A stretch of 64,000 bases of DNA from Neoasaia chiangmaiensis (GCF_002005465.1 NZ_CP014691.1:372001-436000), one strand, 5' to 3'. Shown: positions 44,300-54,728, counted from the stretch's first letter. Program-made: numbers and translations. The notes: generated from the sequence alone by a model not told the origin.

Positions 44300-44761
44300 A
44301 TGCCGATGCCTGTCTCCCCACTCCGTTTCATGGCAGTATTCCTGCCAGCCAGCGCCATGCTGGCTGCATGCACACCTATCGACCAACGCACATTCGACCC
44401 CAATGCCGGACGCAGGCCGGTCGCCCATGTGCCGCCTGCGCCAGCCGCGAAACCGCCACCACCACCATTTCTGCAGATCATGAGCGGAACACCGGAAGCG
44501 ACATGGCGCCCCGCCGTGGATCACGCCGCCCGCGTGGCACTCGCCCGCAAGCCGAACGTGCTCTTCGTCGTCACCGCGATAGCCACACCCAGCGGCACAC
44601 CGGCAAACCAGACGGAGGCGCTGACCCAAATGCTACGTCGGGAGGAAAGGGCGGTGGCCGACGCGATCGTCAGCGCCGGCGTGCCTGACTACCAGATCCA
44701 GCTTAACGCCAGAACGGAGCCTGCCGCCGCGCCGCCGCGTATCCGCGTCGACGTCCGCTGA
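44300..44761 (+). CDS. Lipoprotein of unknown function
   Basis: 153 residues from ATG 44300, giving a lipoprotein signal with lipobox LAAC (SAMLAACTPIDQRTFDPNAG). Pro/Ala-rich linker (PPAPAAKPPPPP) follows. A C-terminal domain (NVLFVVTAIATPSGTPANQT, VADAIVSAGV) ends like an OmpA-type or secretin-domain-like strand pattern (YQIQLNA). The function is unknown. Confidence 0.65.
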   Translation: MPMPVSPLRFMAVFLPASAMLAACTPIDQRTFDPNAGRRPVAHVPPAPAAKPPPPPFLQIMSGTPEATWRPAVDHAARVALARKPNVLFVVTAIATPSGTPANQTEALTQMLRREERAVADAIVSAGVPDYQIQLNARTEPAAAPPRIRVDVR

Positions 44762-44767
44762 TGCGCT

Positions 44768-45415
44768 TCACGAATTGAACGGCTTGCGGCCGATGACGGC
44801 ATAAACGGTATCGGTCCAGGCGGTCAGATCCTCCGGCGGCACGACTTCGCCGGTGTCCAGCTCGCCCAGGCCTGCCTTCGCCATCAGGATGCCCACCAGC
44901 CGAACCCGGTCGGCCGCGTCCAGGGCTTGCCAAAGCGCCACAGCCTTCGCTGCATGGAAATTATCCGAAAACGTGACAATCAGCGGCGCGCCGGGGCGCA
45001 GGACGCGGTTCACCTCTCGCAGAACGTCCAAAGGCTGCGCCAGATAGGCAATACCGTCACATAGACAGACGGCGTCCATGCATTCGTCGGGAAAGGGCAG
45101 TGCACTCGTTGCATTCAGGTCCTGCACGATCCGTTCAGTCAACGCCGTGTTCGCCTCCAATGCGCTCAGGCTGACATCCAGCCCGACCACGCTTTCATGC
45201 CTCACTTCCTCAGGAAGATGACTCAGCGAGCCCGACATCAGATCGAGAATCGCACCGGAGGCGGGAAGTGCGGTCTGGTAGAGGGCGGTGACCGCCGTGC
45301 GCGCGCCCGCATCCATCAACGTTTCCTGGCCACGTTTGGCGAAGAATATCGTATCGGGTTCCTCATTGGCGCGCCTGAAAGCGCCGGGATGAAAACCTTC
45401 CAGTTCGTCAGCCAT
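44768..45415 (-). CDS. Class I SAM-dependent methyltransferase
   Basis: The 215-residue protein has motif I as ILDLMSGSLSHLP, acidic loop VVGLDVSLSAL, motif II LPFPDECMDAVCLCDGIAYL and the REVNRVLRPGAPLIVTFSDN strand. The substrate is unknown. It lies 55 bases after the SDR gene and may be the tail of the queuosine operon. Confidence 0.85.
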   Translation of the reverse strand: MADELEGFHPGAFRRANEEPDTIFFAKRGQETLMDAGARTAVTALYQTALPASGAILDLMSGSLSHLPEEVRHESVVGLDVSLSALEANTALTERIVQDLNATSALPFPDECMDAVCLCDGIAYLAQPLDVLREVNRVLRPGAPLIVTFSDNFHAAKAVALWQALDAADRVRLVGILMAKAGLGELDTGEVVPPEDLTAWTDTVYAVIGRKPFNS

Positions 45416-45470
45416 AAAGAATCCGTATCGTTTGCAATCAGAATAAGAAGTGGTCCGGGCGCAGTTCGTT

Positions 45471-46165
<695 letters not shown>

Positions 46166-46169
<4 letters not shown>

Positions 46170-46708
46170 CGTGCGACATCCGAAACGCTGAGATCGGGAC
46201 GGTGCCACCAGCAATCCTGCGCCGCCCGGCCCGTGGCGGGGAGGTAGTCCATGGGATCGCCGGTCAGGCAGACCGTATTCGTCGGCGTTTCCTGCAATTC
46301 GATCCGGGTGCAGATCAGATGTTCGCCTTCGGCGATCAGGATAGCGCCCAGCTTGGCCATCATCAGCGCCGCGAGCAGTTCCGTCGTCGGGTCACCGGGT
46401 GTGACGACAATCCGCGCCGCACGATGCGGCTCGTTTTCATGAAACCAGGACAGAAGGGGATCGCTTGCCGAAAGCTGAAGCGCGTGATCCAGACTACGAT
46501 CCACGAACTCATGCCAGCGCGCCTTGGCCTGCCGGAACGGCACGATCATATTGCGCCGCCCATCCAGCGCCCGGTCGCGCGTAGGGGAGAGCGTGACGGT
46601 AACGAATTCATTATGCCCATGCGGGAGCGCGCAGCTTTCCGATGCGCCGTCGATCAGACGATGTCCCATCGAGAAACGACGGGTGAAAACCAGTTCAGCG
46701 CTCGACAT
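46166..46708 (-). CDS. queD: 6-carboxytetrahydropterin synthase-like protein (QueD/PTPS family)
   Basis: 180 residues from ATG 46708. Zinc His ligands are in RRFSMGHRL and [11 protein letters not shown], and the catalytic Cys in [12 protein letters not shown] conserved late Glu is in [13 protein letters not shown]. It would convert dihydroneopterin triphosphate to 6-carboxytetrahydropterin for queuosine. At 180 residues it is longer than the common 120, as in other acetic acid bacteria-type sequences with an extended C-terminus. Confidence 0.88.
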
Positions 46709-47399
46709 AAGCAGCCCATCCCTTCGCACGTAATTCACAGGCGGGACAGGTGCCACAGCCGTATCCCCAGGCATGAGCGTGCGTGCGATCACCCAGATAG
46801 CAACTGTGGCTGTGCCGGTTGATCGCCTCGACAAGGTCCGCGCCGCCGAGTTCTTCCGCCAGTGACCAGGTCTGCGCCTTGTCGCGCCACATCAGGGGTG
46901 TATGCAAAACGAAACGCTGCGCCATGCCCAGATTGAGCGCGACCTGAAGCGCCTTGATCGTATCGTCGCGGCAGTCCGGATATCCCGAATAGTCGGTTTC
47001 GCATACGCCCGTCACGATATGCCGCGCCTGTCGCCGCACCGCGAGCGCCGCGGCGAAATTGAGGAAGATCAGATTGCGCCCGGGCACGAATGTGCTCGGC
47101 AGACCGCTTTCCGTCAGACTAATCTCGGCTTCCCGCGTGAGCGCGGTTTCGGAAAGCGCACCCAGAACGCCGAGATCCAGCATATGGTCGGGGCCGAGGC
47201 GAGCCGCCCACTCAGCAGATATCGACGCCATATCCCGCCGAAGCGTCTCTCGGCATTCGAGTTCGACGGCGTGTCGCTGGCCGTAATCAAAACCCAGCGT
47301 TTCGACATGCCGGAACCGCGCTAACGCCCATGCAAGACACGTCGCCGAGTCCTGGCCGCCGGAAAACAGCACGAGAGCGGTATCGTTCGACAGTGCCAT
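46695..47399 (-). CDS. queC: 7-cyano-7-deazaguanine synthase
   Basis: 234 residues from ATG 47399, overlapping the queE stop (TGATG). PP-loop ATPase motif [17 protein letters not shown]; zinc site with C-x-G-C-x2-C ([10 protein letters not shown]); [17 protein letters not shown]. It makes preQ0 from CDG with ATP and ammonia. It overlaps queD by 14 bases. Confidence 0.96.
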   Translation of the reverse strand: MALSNDTALVLFSGGQDSATCLAWALARFRHVETLGFDYGQRHAVELECRETLRRDMASISAEWAARLGPDHMLDLGVLGALSETALTREAEISLTESGLPSTFVPGRNLIFLNFAAALAVRRQARHIVTGVCETDYSGYPDCRDDTIKALQVALNLGMAQRFVLHTPLMWRDKAQTWSLAEELGGADLVEAINRHSHSCYLGDRTHAHAWGYGCGTCPACELRAKGWAAYVER

Positions 47400-48040
47400 C
47401 AGGGAATACCGATCAGCTTGTGCGTTTGAAGGGAAAGTCGCCATTGCGGATGAGCAAGGCAATAGGCCACGGCCGCGCTGGTATTGGCGACACGCGCGGC
47501 ACCATCCATCGGCTGGAGCCAGAAGTTGTCGAAGGCCAGATCACCGAACATCTCGGGAGAAAGCTGCGTCTGCGGATAGACGAGCTTCAGTTCATGCCCA
47601 TGCGTCTGGACAAGCGGTGCGTTCGGCTTTGGGCTGACGCAGATCCAGTCGATGCCCACAGGTGCCGCGATGGTGCCGTTTGTTTCGACCGCGATCTCAA
47701 AACCGCGCGCATGTGCGGCGTCGATCAACGCGGCATCGAGTTGCAGAAGCGGCTCTCCACCCGTGAACACCACATATCGCCCCGGCGCATCCCCCGCATG
47801 CGTGCGCCAGGTCGTCTCCAGCGCATCGGCCAACGCTTCCGCGCACGAAAATCGGCCGCCGCCCTCGCCATCGACACCGACGAAATCGGTGTCACAAAAG
47901 GTGCAGGCAGCCTGCGCGCGATCCTGCTCACGACCGGACCACAGATTGCATCCCGCGAAACGGCAGAACACCGAGGCGCGACCGGTCTGCGCCCCTTCGC
48001 CCTGCAGGGTCGCGAACATCTCCTTGACGGCATATGACAT
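47399..48040 (-). CDS. queE: 7-carboxy-7-deazaguanine synthase (radical SAM)
   Basis: 213 residues from ATG 48040. The radical SAM cluster is the extended QueE form: [11 protein letters not shown], then [13 protein letters not shown]-binding [13 protein letters not shown] and ETNGTIAAP follow. It converts 6-carboxytetrahydropterin to CDG. It is the first gene of the que operon. No preQ1 riboswitch could be recognised upstream. Confidence 0.95.
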   Translation of the reverse strand: MSYAVKEMFATLQGEGAQTGRASVFCRFAGCNLWSGREQDRAQAACTFCDTDFVGVDGEGGGRFSCAEALADALETTWRTHAGDAPGRYVVFTGGEPLLQLDAALIDAAHARGFEIAVETNGTIAAPVGIDWICVSPKPNAPLVQTHGHELKLVYPQTQLSPEMFGDLAFDNFWLQPMDGAARVANTSAAVAYCLAHPQWRLSLQTHKLIGIP

Positions 48041-48247
48041 AGGCAGGGATGTCGGCGACCCGGGAGCAGGATGCAAGAGGAATTTCCCGATCCTGTCCAC
48101 GATAGCGGTCATTTGTCGCCGTCGAATGCGGTGCTTGCCACAAGCAGGGCGGTCTGACCCGATACGAAAGATGAGTTTCGTCACGTCATGCGCCATCTTG
48201 CCGCCGTAAATCCACTGCCTGCTCACAGCCACAGGGAGGGCTGTCTC

Positions 48248-48433
48248 ATGACGAAGAAAGCGATTCTGGCTGCGATTGCGTTGATAGCGCTATCAGGCTG
48301 TTATTATGGCCCCGCATATCCACCCGGCTGGCATCATGGGTGGCACCGCGGATATTATGGTGGACATGGCGGCTGGTACGACGAACGTGGCAGCTGGCGG
48401 GGCGAATGGTATGGCGGCGGCTGGCGTCGCTAG
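48248..48433 (+). CDS. Small Gly/Tyr/Trp/His-rich lipoprotein
   Basis: 61 residues from ATG 48248. The signal ends in the lipobox LSGC (KKAILAAIALIALSGCYYG). The mature peptide consists of aromatic-glycine repeats (PGWHHGWHRGYYGGHGG). Such tiny lipoproteins are frequent in alphaproteobacteria and have no known role. His clusters could bind metal, but this is a guess. Confidence 0.65.
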   Translation: MTKKAILAAIALIALSGCYYGPAYPPGWHHGWHRGYYGGHGGWYDERGSWRGEWYGGGWRR

Positions 48434-48446
48434 CGGGAACGGTAGT

Positions 48447-48471
48447 AATGGCGGCATAAGTTGCCGCCATT
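48447..48471. terminator. Hairpin between small lipoprotein and convergent lipoprotein gene
   Basis: A perfect 10-bp stem (AATGGCGGCA, loop TAAGT, TGCCGCCATT) lies between two convergent genes and probably works in both directions. It lacks a long T run. Confidence 0.7.
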
Positions 48472-48496
48472 GTCACACAATGCCGTCTGTTTCGGG

Positions 48497-48841
48497 TCAG
48501 CTTTCAACGAGCGTCCAGGACCCGTTGACTTTCTTCAGATTCAACTGCGCTGTGTGCGTGCCTTTCTTGCTCACTGCCGTCACCGTGCAGTGATAGACGT
48601 CATTGTCATGCGCCGTGCAGTCTGAATTGGTCACGTTGAGGTCGGCAGGATCATACGGGCCATCGATCAGACCAAGCGTGCGGTCGGATGTCCGTTCGTT
48701 GACGTTCTGCATGTAATTCTGCACGACTTGCTGGATATCGGCGTTCGTGGGCGCGCCAGCCTTGCCACAAGCAGCAAGAATGATCGGCAACGCCAGGAGG
48801 AGCGACCGAACGCGTGAGAAACGAAAAGGCGCGGAGGTCAT
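48497..48841 (-). CDS. Lipoprotein of unknown function
   Basis: 114 residues from ATG 48841. Signal with lipobox LAAC (LLALPIILAACGKAG). The mature part has a Cys pair (SDCTAHDNDVYHC) and two C-terminal beta strands (HTAQLNLKKVNGSWTLVES), the pattern of small NTF2-like or DUF4878-like exported proteins. The function is unknown. Confidence 0.7.
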   Translation of the reverse strand: MTSAPFRFSRVRSLLLALPIILAACGKAGAPTNADIQQVVQNYMQNVNERTSDRTLGLIDGPYDPADLNVTNSDCTAHDNDVYHCTVTAVSKKGTHTAQLNLKKVNGSWTLVES

Positions 48842-48927
48842 GAAAAGATGTCCTTCATTGAAACACGACCGCCATTCAACGCCTTCCAACAATCCCGGTT
48901 CGTCGTCGGGTAACATGACATCTTTCG

Positions 48928-49911
48928 TTACTCACGGAAGATGGCCACATGCTTTCGGCCATCGGTGCCAACCCACGCGCGATACATGCCGTCGGTATTG
49001 AACGGCATTGCGATATGCCCGCCGGCATCCACCGCGATGGCGCCGCCATTTCCCCCCATTGCCGGGATCTCCTTGTTCACGACCTGCGTTGCGGCATCCG
49101 CCAGAGACTGGTGCAACAGGGTTACGCGCATGCACACAGAATGCGCCGCGACCGTCCGGATGTAGTATTCCCCCCAACCGGTACCGGAGAAGGCACAGCC
49201 CGCATCCGCGTAGGTACCGGCGCCGATCAGCGGCGAATCACCCACGCGCCCGTAGAGCTTGTCAGTCAGGCCACCGGTCGATGTTCCAGCCGCCAGATGC
49301 CCTGCGCGATCGAGCGCGACCGCACCGACCGTTCCGAAATGACGATCGAGCGGGATATCCGCATGCTTCTCGCCCGCACGATCGGCCTTGATCGCTTCCT
49401 GAAGCTGGTCCCAGCGATGCTGCGTCCAGAAATAGGATGTCGGCATCATGGCGAACCCTTGCGCACGCGCGAACGCCTCCGCACCGTCGCCAATCAACAG
49501 GACATGCGGTGAATGCGTCATGACCGCCTGGGCCAGAAGAATGGGATTTTTGATGTGATGAACGCCCGCCACGGCGCCGGCCATCAGCGTGGCACCATCC
49601 ATGATGGCCGCGTCCATCTCGTTCTTGCCGTCATGGGTGAACACCGCACCACGACCGGCGTTGAAGTTGGGGTCGTTCTCCAGCACCGTGATTGCCGCCG
49701 TCACACCATCCTGCGCCGGGCGTCCGGCCTTCAAAGCCGCATAGCCTGCATTCAGGGCCGTCGAGAGCGCCGCTTCCACAGCGGCCTGACGTTCCGGTGT
49801 CATATCTTTTTTGATGACGCCCGCGCCGCCATGGATGACAAGAACGGGCAGGGTATCGGCGCGGGCGGCGCCGCAGACGAGAAGAGCGGAAAGCATGACA
49901 AGACGTTTCAT
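48928..49911 (-). CDS. Isoaspartyl peptidase/L-asparaginase (Ntn hydrolase, type III)
   Basis: 327 residues from ATG 49911 with a signal peptide (KRLVMLSALLVCGAARA), so a periplasmic enzyme. The precursor self-cleaves before the Thr of HFGTVGAVALD to form two chains. Substrate residues are in VLVIHGGAGVI and the later GNGGAIAVD. It removes isoaspartyl dipeptides or hydrolyses asparagine. Its ATG lies within the start of the divergent phosphodiesterase gene. Confidence 0.93.
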   Translation of the reverse strand: MKRLVMLSALLVCGAARADTLPVLVIHGGAGVIKKDMTPERQAAVEAALSTALNAGYAALKAGRPAQDGVTAAITVLENDPNFNAGRGAVFTHDGKNEMDAAIMDGATLMAGAVAGVHHIKNPILLAQAVMTHSPHVLLIGDGAEAFARAQGFAMMPTSYFWTQHRWDQLQEAIKADRAGEKHADIPLDRHFGTVGAVALDRAGHLAAGTSTGGLTDKLYGRVGDSPLIGAGTYADAGCAFSGTGWGEYYIRTVAAHSVCMRVTLLHQSLADAATQVVNKEIPAMGGNGGAIAVDAGGHIAMPFNTDGMYRAWVGTDGRKHVAIFRE

Positions 49912-50926
49912 CGGCAAACTCGCGACAAGGGGGCCAAGATGCCTATGCATCGGCCTTGCAGGATTGCTGACGACGACCCTGCCGGCAATCGCCCATGTCC
50001 AGAATTTCGATGTCGTGGCACTCGGCGCGCATGGCGGCATCGTCGATGGTGATCTGACGGCCTATCTCGTGCGGCCCGTGGGGGATGATCGGGCCGTCCT
50101 GTGCGACGCGGGAACGATCATGAAGGGACTGGAAGCCGCCGAACGAAAGGGCTCGCTGAACGATATCCGCCCATCGCCCGATCTGGATAAGGAGAGACCC
50201 GGACTTGTCGCCCGTCACGTTGTCCGGGCCTATCTGATCAGCCATGCCCATCTCGATCACATCGCGGGGATGGTGGCGCTGTCGCCGGACGATACACCCA
50301 AACCGATCTATGCCCTGCCGTCAGTTATCGACGTCCTGACGCAGCATGTCTTCAACGGGGCCGTATGGCCCAACATGGCCGATCAGGGAACGGCGCCCCG
50401 TCTGGGCCTTTATCATTACGCGCCGCTGAAAGTCGGACAGGCCGAACGGATCGCCGGCACGGCCTTGACGGTCAGTGCCTATCCGCTGAGCCATGCCGCC
50501 GTCGAAAGCACTGCCTTCCTTCTACGGAACGGAGACGATGCGCTGCTGTATCTTGGCGACACAGGTGCGGATACCGTGGAGCATCGGCACAATCTGCAAG
50601 ATCTATGGCAGGCCGTGGCGCCACTCATCCGCGCACACCATCTGCATGGGATCATCATCGAATGCTCATACGACGACAGTCGCGCCGATGCCCGGCTGTT
50701 CGGCCATCTCTCGCCCCACTGGCTGCTTCATGAACTTGAGATGCTGGAGAAAGCCGTTGGCAATGAAAAACCGTTGCAGGGCCTTCCAGTGGTCGTCAGC
50801 CATATCAAGCCCAGCCTCGTCTCCAGCAGGCAGCCCGAGAGGGACATCCTCACAACGCTACGTCAGCATGATCGAACAGGAAGCCGGTTCATAAGGCTTG
50901 AGCAGGGAGATCGCGTCCAGTTCTGA
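49895..50926 (+). CDS. Class II 3',5'-cyclic-nucleotide phosphodiesterase (metallo-beta-lactamase fold)
   Basis: 343 residues from ATG 49895 with a signal peptide (cleavage likely after TLPAIAHA-type region, residue about 33). Zinc motif YLISHAHLDHIAGM is the HxHxDH box. Later YPLSHAAVESTAFLL, LGDTGAD and VVSHIKPSL supply the remaining ligands and match CpdP/PDE1-type enzymes. A periplasmic location is predicted. It overlaps the divergent asparaginase start by 17 bases. Confidence 0.9.
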   Translation: MTRRFIGKLATRGPRCLCIGLAGLLTTTLPAIAHVQNFDVVALGAHGGIVDGDLTAYLVRPVGDDRAVLCDAGTIMKGLEAAERKGSLNDIRPSPDLDKERPGLVARHVVRAYLISHAHLDHIAGMVALSPDDTPKPIYALPSVIDVLTQHVFNGAVWPNMADQGTAPRLGLYHYAPLKVGQAERIAGTALTVSAYPLSHAAVESTAFLLRNGDDALLYLGDTGADTVEHRHNLQDLWQAVAPLIRAHHLHGIIIECSYDDSRADARLFGHLSPHWLLHELEMLEKAVGNEKPLQGLPVVVSHIKPSLVSSRQPERDILTTLRQHDRTGSRFIRLEQGDRVQF

Positions 50927-50984
50927 TCATGTATCCGTGGATGACAGCTCCATTCCAGGAATTGTCAGATCGTGTTTTGCGATC

Positions 50985-51926
50985 ATGAAGGGCAAGTATC
51001 CAGTGAGAGAAACGTTGCGACATTGGCGCTATCTTCCTGCCCTGGCAATCTGCTGTTGCGGGACATTCCCGGCCTGGGCCGGCACAGTCCACGACATCTC
51101 CGATCCGTTACGGACGTCGTCGCACTGCGTGAAGTTCGAATGGCTCGCCAATGATGCGACGCATCCAAAAGGTGCGATTGCCATCCCCGTATCGGTGGAC
51201 GGCATCGTTTTCTTTTTTCAGGTCGATACAGGAACGGGCATCGATATCCTCTATGACGGCATCGCAGACCGCAGAGGCTGGTCCAGCCCTCATGAAAAGA
51301 CGTTCAGGCCGCATCGGCTGATGGTTGGCGATACGGTCGTCACCGACCCATTGTTCCTGAACTGGCGCGACGAAAAAGCCGAACAGACAAGCGGTGAACT
51401 CGGATTGGCCGATCTGGTCGGCAAAACGACCGTCATCGACTACCTGCACCAGCGCTTCTGCCTGTTTTCAACCGGGCAGACGCCTGTCAGTCTCCTCAAG
51501 ACCGCGCGCTGGACAGACGCGTCGCTTTCTCACAGCAAGTTTTTTGTCCCCATGCATGTCGGACAATTCCAGAGTGACAATATCGCTCTTGATACAGGTT
51601 CGAGCCTGTTCCCGCTTTGGCTGCGATCAGCGGACTGGCGCGCCGTGACGGGCAAGAACAGTCTGGCTGCGGCACGCTACAGCGTGAGGACGAACCACTT
51701 CGCGGACAAGGTCATTTTTAGGGGTGACATGACGCAGGCTGAACTTTTCGTCGGCACAACTGCGTTGGGCCGTCAGATCGCTTATGCCCGGACGGATATT
51801 TCTGATCCTTTGCAGGATTGGGGATACAGAATCGACGGTATTCTGGGAAATGCCGCGTTTCTCAACACGATACTGGTCATCGATATGGCCGATAGTCATA
51901 TCCGATTGGGGATCATCGAACCGTAG
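50985..51926 (+). CDS. Exported retropepsin-like aspartic protease-fold protein
   Basis: 313 residues from ATG 50985; a signal peptide ends near AWAG. Two half-sites resemble pepsin/retropepsin active sites: FFQVDTGTGIDILYDG and NIALDTGSSLFPLWL. The C-terminal ILGNAAFLNTILVIDMADSH resembles the ILGxxFL strand of aspartyl proteases. Two D-T-G triads in one chain are unlike the single-triad retropepsins common in bacteria. Protease activity is plausible but not shown. Confidence 0.7.
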   Translation: MKGKYPVRETLRHWRYLPALAICCCGTFPAWAGTVHDISDPLRTSSHCVKFEWLANDATHPKGAIAIPVSVDGIVFFFQVDTGTGIDILYDGIADRRGWSSPHEKTFRPHRLMVGDTVVTDPLFLNWRDEKAEQTSGELGLADLVGKTTVIDYLHQRFCLFSTGQTPVSLLKTARWTDASLSHSKFFVPMHVGQFQSDNIALDTGSSLFPLWLRSADWRAVTGKNSLAAARYSVRTNHFADKVIFRGDMTQAELFVGTTALGRQIAYARTDISDPLQDWGYRIDGILGNAAFLNTILVIDMADSHIRLGIIEP

Positions 51927-51987
51927 TGTCCCCGAATCCGCCGGTGCCGGACCCCGCGCCATGCGCGATCCGGCACCGGCGGGACCT

Positions 51988-53535
51988 TCAGCCGACGTCG
52001 AAGCTGACCCCCTGCGCCAACGGCAGGCTGCGGCCGTAGTTGATCGTGTTGGTCGCACGCCGCATGTAGCCTTTCCAGGCATCCGAGCCGGATTCACGGC
52101 CACCACCGGTCTCCTTCTCGCCGCCGAATGCGCCACCGATTTCTGCTCCGGAGGTGCCGATATTGACATTGGCGATGCCGCAATCCGAACCTTCATGCGA
52201 TACGAAACGCTCGGCTTCGCGCAGATCGTTGGAGAAGATGGCCGACGAGAGCCCCTGCGATACATCGTTCTGAAGCGCGATGGCATCATCCAGCGCGTCA
52301 TAGACCATCACGTAGAGAATGGGCGCGAATGTCTCTTCCAGAACAGGTCCGGCCTGGCCAGGCATCTCGACAAGCGCGGGGCGAACATAGATACCGCCTT
52401 CACACCCGTCCACCGTTACGCGCGTGCCGCCATGAACGATGCCGCCGGCCTCCCGTGCCGCATTCAGGGCAGACTGCATCCGCTCGAACGATGCCTCGTC
52501 GATCAGCGGGCCGACCAGATGGCCGTCCAACGGATTACCGACGCTGACCGATTCATAAGCCGCCTTGAGGCGCGCGACAAAAGCCGCATGAATGGAACGA
52601 TGCACGAAAAGACGGCGCAGCGTCGTGCAGCGTTGTCCGGCCGTGCCCATGGCCGCGAACGCAACGCCACGCAGCGCCAGATCGAGGTCGGCCGATGGTG
52701 TCACGATGGCCGCGTTGTTGCCGCCGAGTTCGAGGATCGCACGTGCGAACCGACCTGCCAGCTTCTGCCCGACGATCCGCCCCATCGCCGTCGATCCTGT
52801 CGCGGAGACCAGCGGCACTTTCGGATGGTCGACCAGTGCCTCGCCCACATCGCGGCCACCGATCAGCAACCGGGAAAGGCCTTGCGGTGCCTGCGCGAAT
52901 CGCTTGAGCGCACGCTCGAAGATCGCATGTGTCGCCAGCGCGGTGAGGGGGGTTTTCTCCGACGGTTTCCAGATGATGGCGTTGCCGCAGATCAGCGCGA
53001 GCGCCGCATTCCAGCTCCAGACCGCAACAGGGAAATTGAACGCAGAGATAATGCCGATGGCGCCGAGCGGGTGCCATGTCTCCATCATCCGATGTTCCGG
53101 ACGTTCGGTTGCAATGGTCAGACCATGAAGCTGGCGGGACAATCCGACCGCGAAATCGCAGATGTCGATCATCTCCTGCACCTCGCCCAGTCCCTCGGAA
53201 GGCGACTTGCCGACCTCGATCGAAACAAGACGACCGAGCTTTTCCTTGTCGGCCCGAAGCTCTTCGCCCAGCAGGCGCACCAGTTCGCCACGCACGGGGG
53301 CAGGCACCTTCCGCCATTCCAGCGCTGCGTCGTGGGCGATATCGATTGCCTGGCGGGCATCCTCGACTGAAATCTCCGGAACATACGCCAGCGTTTCACC
53401 ATTGACCGGCGAACGGACAGCCAGCGTGCCACCCTTGATCGAGGCTGTAGCCACACCGATATCGTTGAGCAATCCTGCCGTTTGTTCCCGAAGTTCAACC
53501 ATGTCCATCTCCATCAAAGCCGTTCGGCCCGTCAT
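51988..53535 (-). CDS. Aldehyde dehydrogenase, ALDH7-like (aminoadipate-semialdehyde type)
   Basis: The 515-residue enzyme starts at the ATG overlapping the CPBP stop (ATGA). NAD site with FNFPVAVWSWNAALALICGN and WKPSEKTPL; Glu in AILELGGNNA; catalytic Cys in GTAGQRCTTLRRL. The NIGTSGAEIGGAFGGEKETG stretch is characteristic of ALDH7/antiquitin. It probably oxidises alpha-aminoadipate semialdehyde or a related aldehyde; no lysine catabolism genes are adjacent. Confidence 0.92.
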   Translation of the reverse strand: MTGRTALMEMDMVELREQTAGLLNDIGVATASIKGGTLAVRSPVNGETLAYVPEISVEDARQAIDIAHDAALEWRKVPAPVRGELVRLLGEELRADKEKLGRLVSIEVGKSPSEGLGEVQEMIDICDFAVGLSRQLHGLTIATERPEHRMMETWHPLGAIGIISAFNFPVAVWSWNAALALICGNAIIWKPSEKTPLTALATHAIFERALKRFAQAPQGLSRLLIGGRDVGEALVDHPKVPLVSATGSTAMGRIVGQKLAGRFARAILELGGNNAAIVTPSADLDLALRGVAFAAMGTAGQRCTTLRRLFVHRSIHAAFVARLKAAYESVSVGNPLDGHLVGPLIDEASFERMQSALNAAREAGGIVHGGTRVTVDGCEGGIYVRPALVEMPGQAGPVLEETFAPILYVMVYDALDDAIALQNDVSQGLSSAIFSNDLREAERFVSHEGSDCGIANVNIGTSGAEIGGAFGGEKETGGGRESGSDAWKGYMRRATNTINYGRSLPLAQGVSFDVG

Positions 53536-54419
53536 AAAGGGCGACTGGCGGACTGACTAGGTTGAGCGCAGGTTATGGCACGATAGCGGATGGCATAACC
53601 GGCACATGCGACGATGAGTGCAAAGCACAGCGCGCTCCCTTCCGGACCGGCAGCGCCGCCGCTCAGCCAGTCCGGCCCGATTGGCAAGGTTTGCAGCACG
53701 GCGCCACGACTGGCGAAGCCGCTGTCGTGACAGCCGAATAATGCGCTCTGACCATAGTCCCATGCCGCATGGAAACCGATGGCAAACCAGAGCGACCCTG
53801 TCGCCCTGAGGGTTAGCCCGAAGAAAACACCGATCGCACCGGCAGATACGGCGCCGATCGGCGTATCGCTACCAAGCCAGTGGAGCATGCCGAAGGCAAT
53901 TGAACTGCACAGTAGGGCGGGGAAAAATCCCATGGCATCGCCAAGCCACGAAAGGAACGCGCCCCGCAAGGCAAGTTCCTCCGCAGCCGCAACCAGCAGG
54001 AATGTCGGCGCATACAACAGCAGATCGGGAAGAACAGGCGACGCGAACCTGATCTTCACCGCGTGCAGCATGACCTGCGCGACACAGAGCAGTGACAGCA
54101 ACGCAAGGCCTGACGCCAGACCTTGCCAGAGAGAAGATGGCGATCCTGCGAGATGAATGCTGCGCCGGAATATCGACCAATGACGGCGGCGCCTGGGCAA
54201 AGCCAGCCAACCGGCTGCCAGCGCGGCGAGCAGCAAGGGCGTATCATTGATGAAAATGAGGGACGGCGTCAGGACGGAAGGCCGGCCCGGAAAGCCATGC
54301 GCCCCGAACACCATCGCCCAAAGCAAGGGCGGCAATGAAGCAAGAAGCAGCAACCACAGCACGAAGATGGTCGCCCGCCAAATTGCCTGGCGGCGTGTCA
54401 CGGTTTCACAAGGTTTCAT
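53532..54419 (-). CDS. CPBP-family intramembrane metalloprotease
   Basis: The 295-residue polytopic protein has about seven membrane helices. The metal-site motifs of the ABI/CPBP family are present: EELALRGAFLSWL (EExxxR), FGMLHWLG and the C-terminal IGFHAAWDYGQ. Members process CAAX-type or other membrane proteins. Its end overlaps the ALDH start. Confidence 0.88.
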   Translation of the reverse strand: MKPCETVTRRQAIWRATIFVLWLLLLASLPPLLWAMVFGAHGFPGRPSVLTPSLIFINDTPLLLAALAAGWLALPRRRRHWSIFRRSIHLAGSPSSLWQGLASGLALLSLLCVAQVMLHAVKIRFASPVLPDLLLYAPTFLLVAAAEELALRGAFLSWLGDAMGFFPALLCSSIAFGMLHWLGSDTPIGAVSAGAIGVFFGLTLRATGSLWFAIGFHAAWDYGQSALFGCHDSGFASRGAVLQTLPIGPDWLSGGAAGPEGSALCFALIVACAGYAIRYRAITCAQPSQSASRPL

Positions 54420-54470
54420 GGCGCCGCAGACTAGTGCGCCGAAGCAGCTGCGGAAACGGGCGGAAAGATC

Positions 54471-54728
54471 CTACGAGGCCGATTTGCCGCCTTTCCGATG
54501 GGCTTTCGCTTCCGGACTGAACATGGCCCGGCAGCGCGGCGACAGTTTGTCGATCTTCTTCTTCATGCATGCGGTGATTTTCGCTTCGTTCGGAATGGCG
54601 AACGTGCACAGACGAACGGCATCGCCGCGACAGGCCGCCATCTGCTCCTCTCGCGTCGCACCATGCACCGGAGCGGCAAGCATGATCGCGGAAAGCATGA
54701 TACCGCCAACGACAGGGATTGAGCGCAT
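54471..54728 (-). CDS. Small exported cysteine-containing protein
   Basis: 85 residues from ATG 54728; signal peptide IPVVGGIMLSAIMLAAPVHG. The mature part has four Cys (MAACRGDAVRLC, KITACMKKK, SPRCRAMF) and a Lys-rich tail. The spacing resembles the periplasmic cysteine-rich-repeat type domain seen in exported proteobacterial proteins. The function is unknown. Confidence 0.65.
   Translation of the reverse strand: MRSIPVVGGIMLSAIMLAAPVHGATREEQMAACRGDAVRLCTFAIPNEAKITACMKKKIDKLSPRCRAMFSPEAKAHRKGGKSAS

Noticed and set aside
48041-48247. preQ1 riboswitch upstream of queE
   Set aside because: No match to the known aptamer cores could be found by eye on the minus strand.
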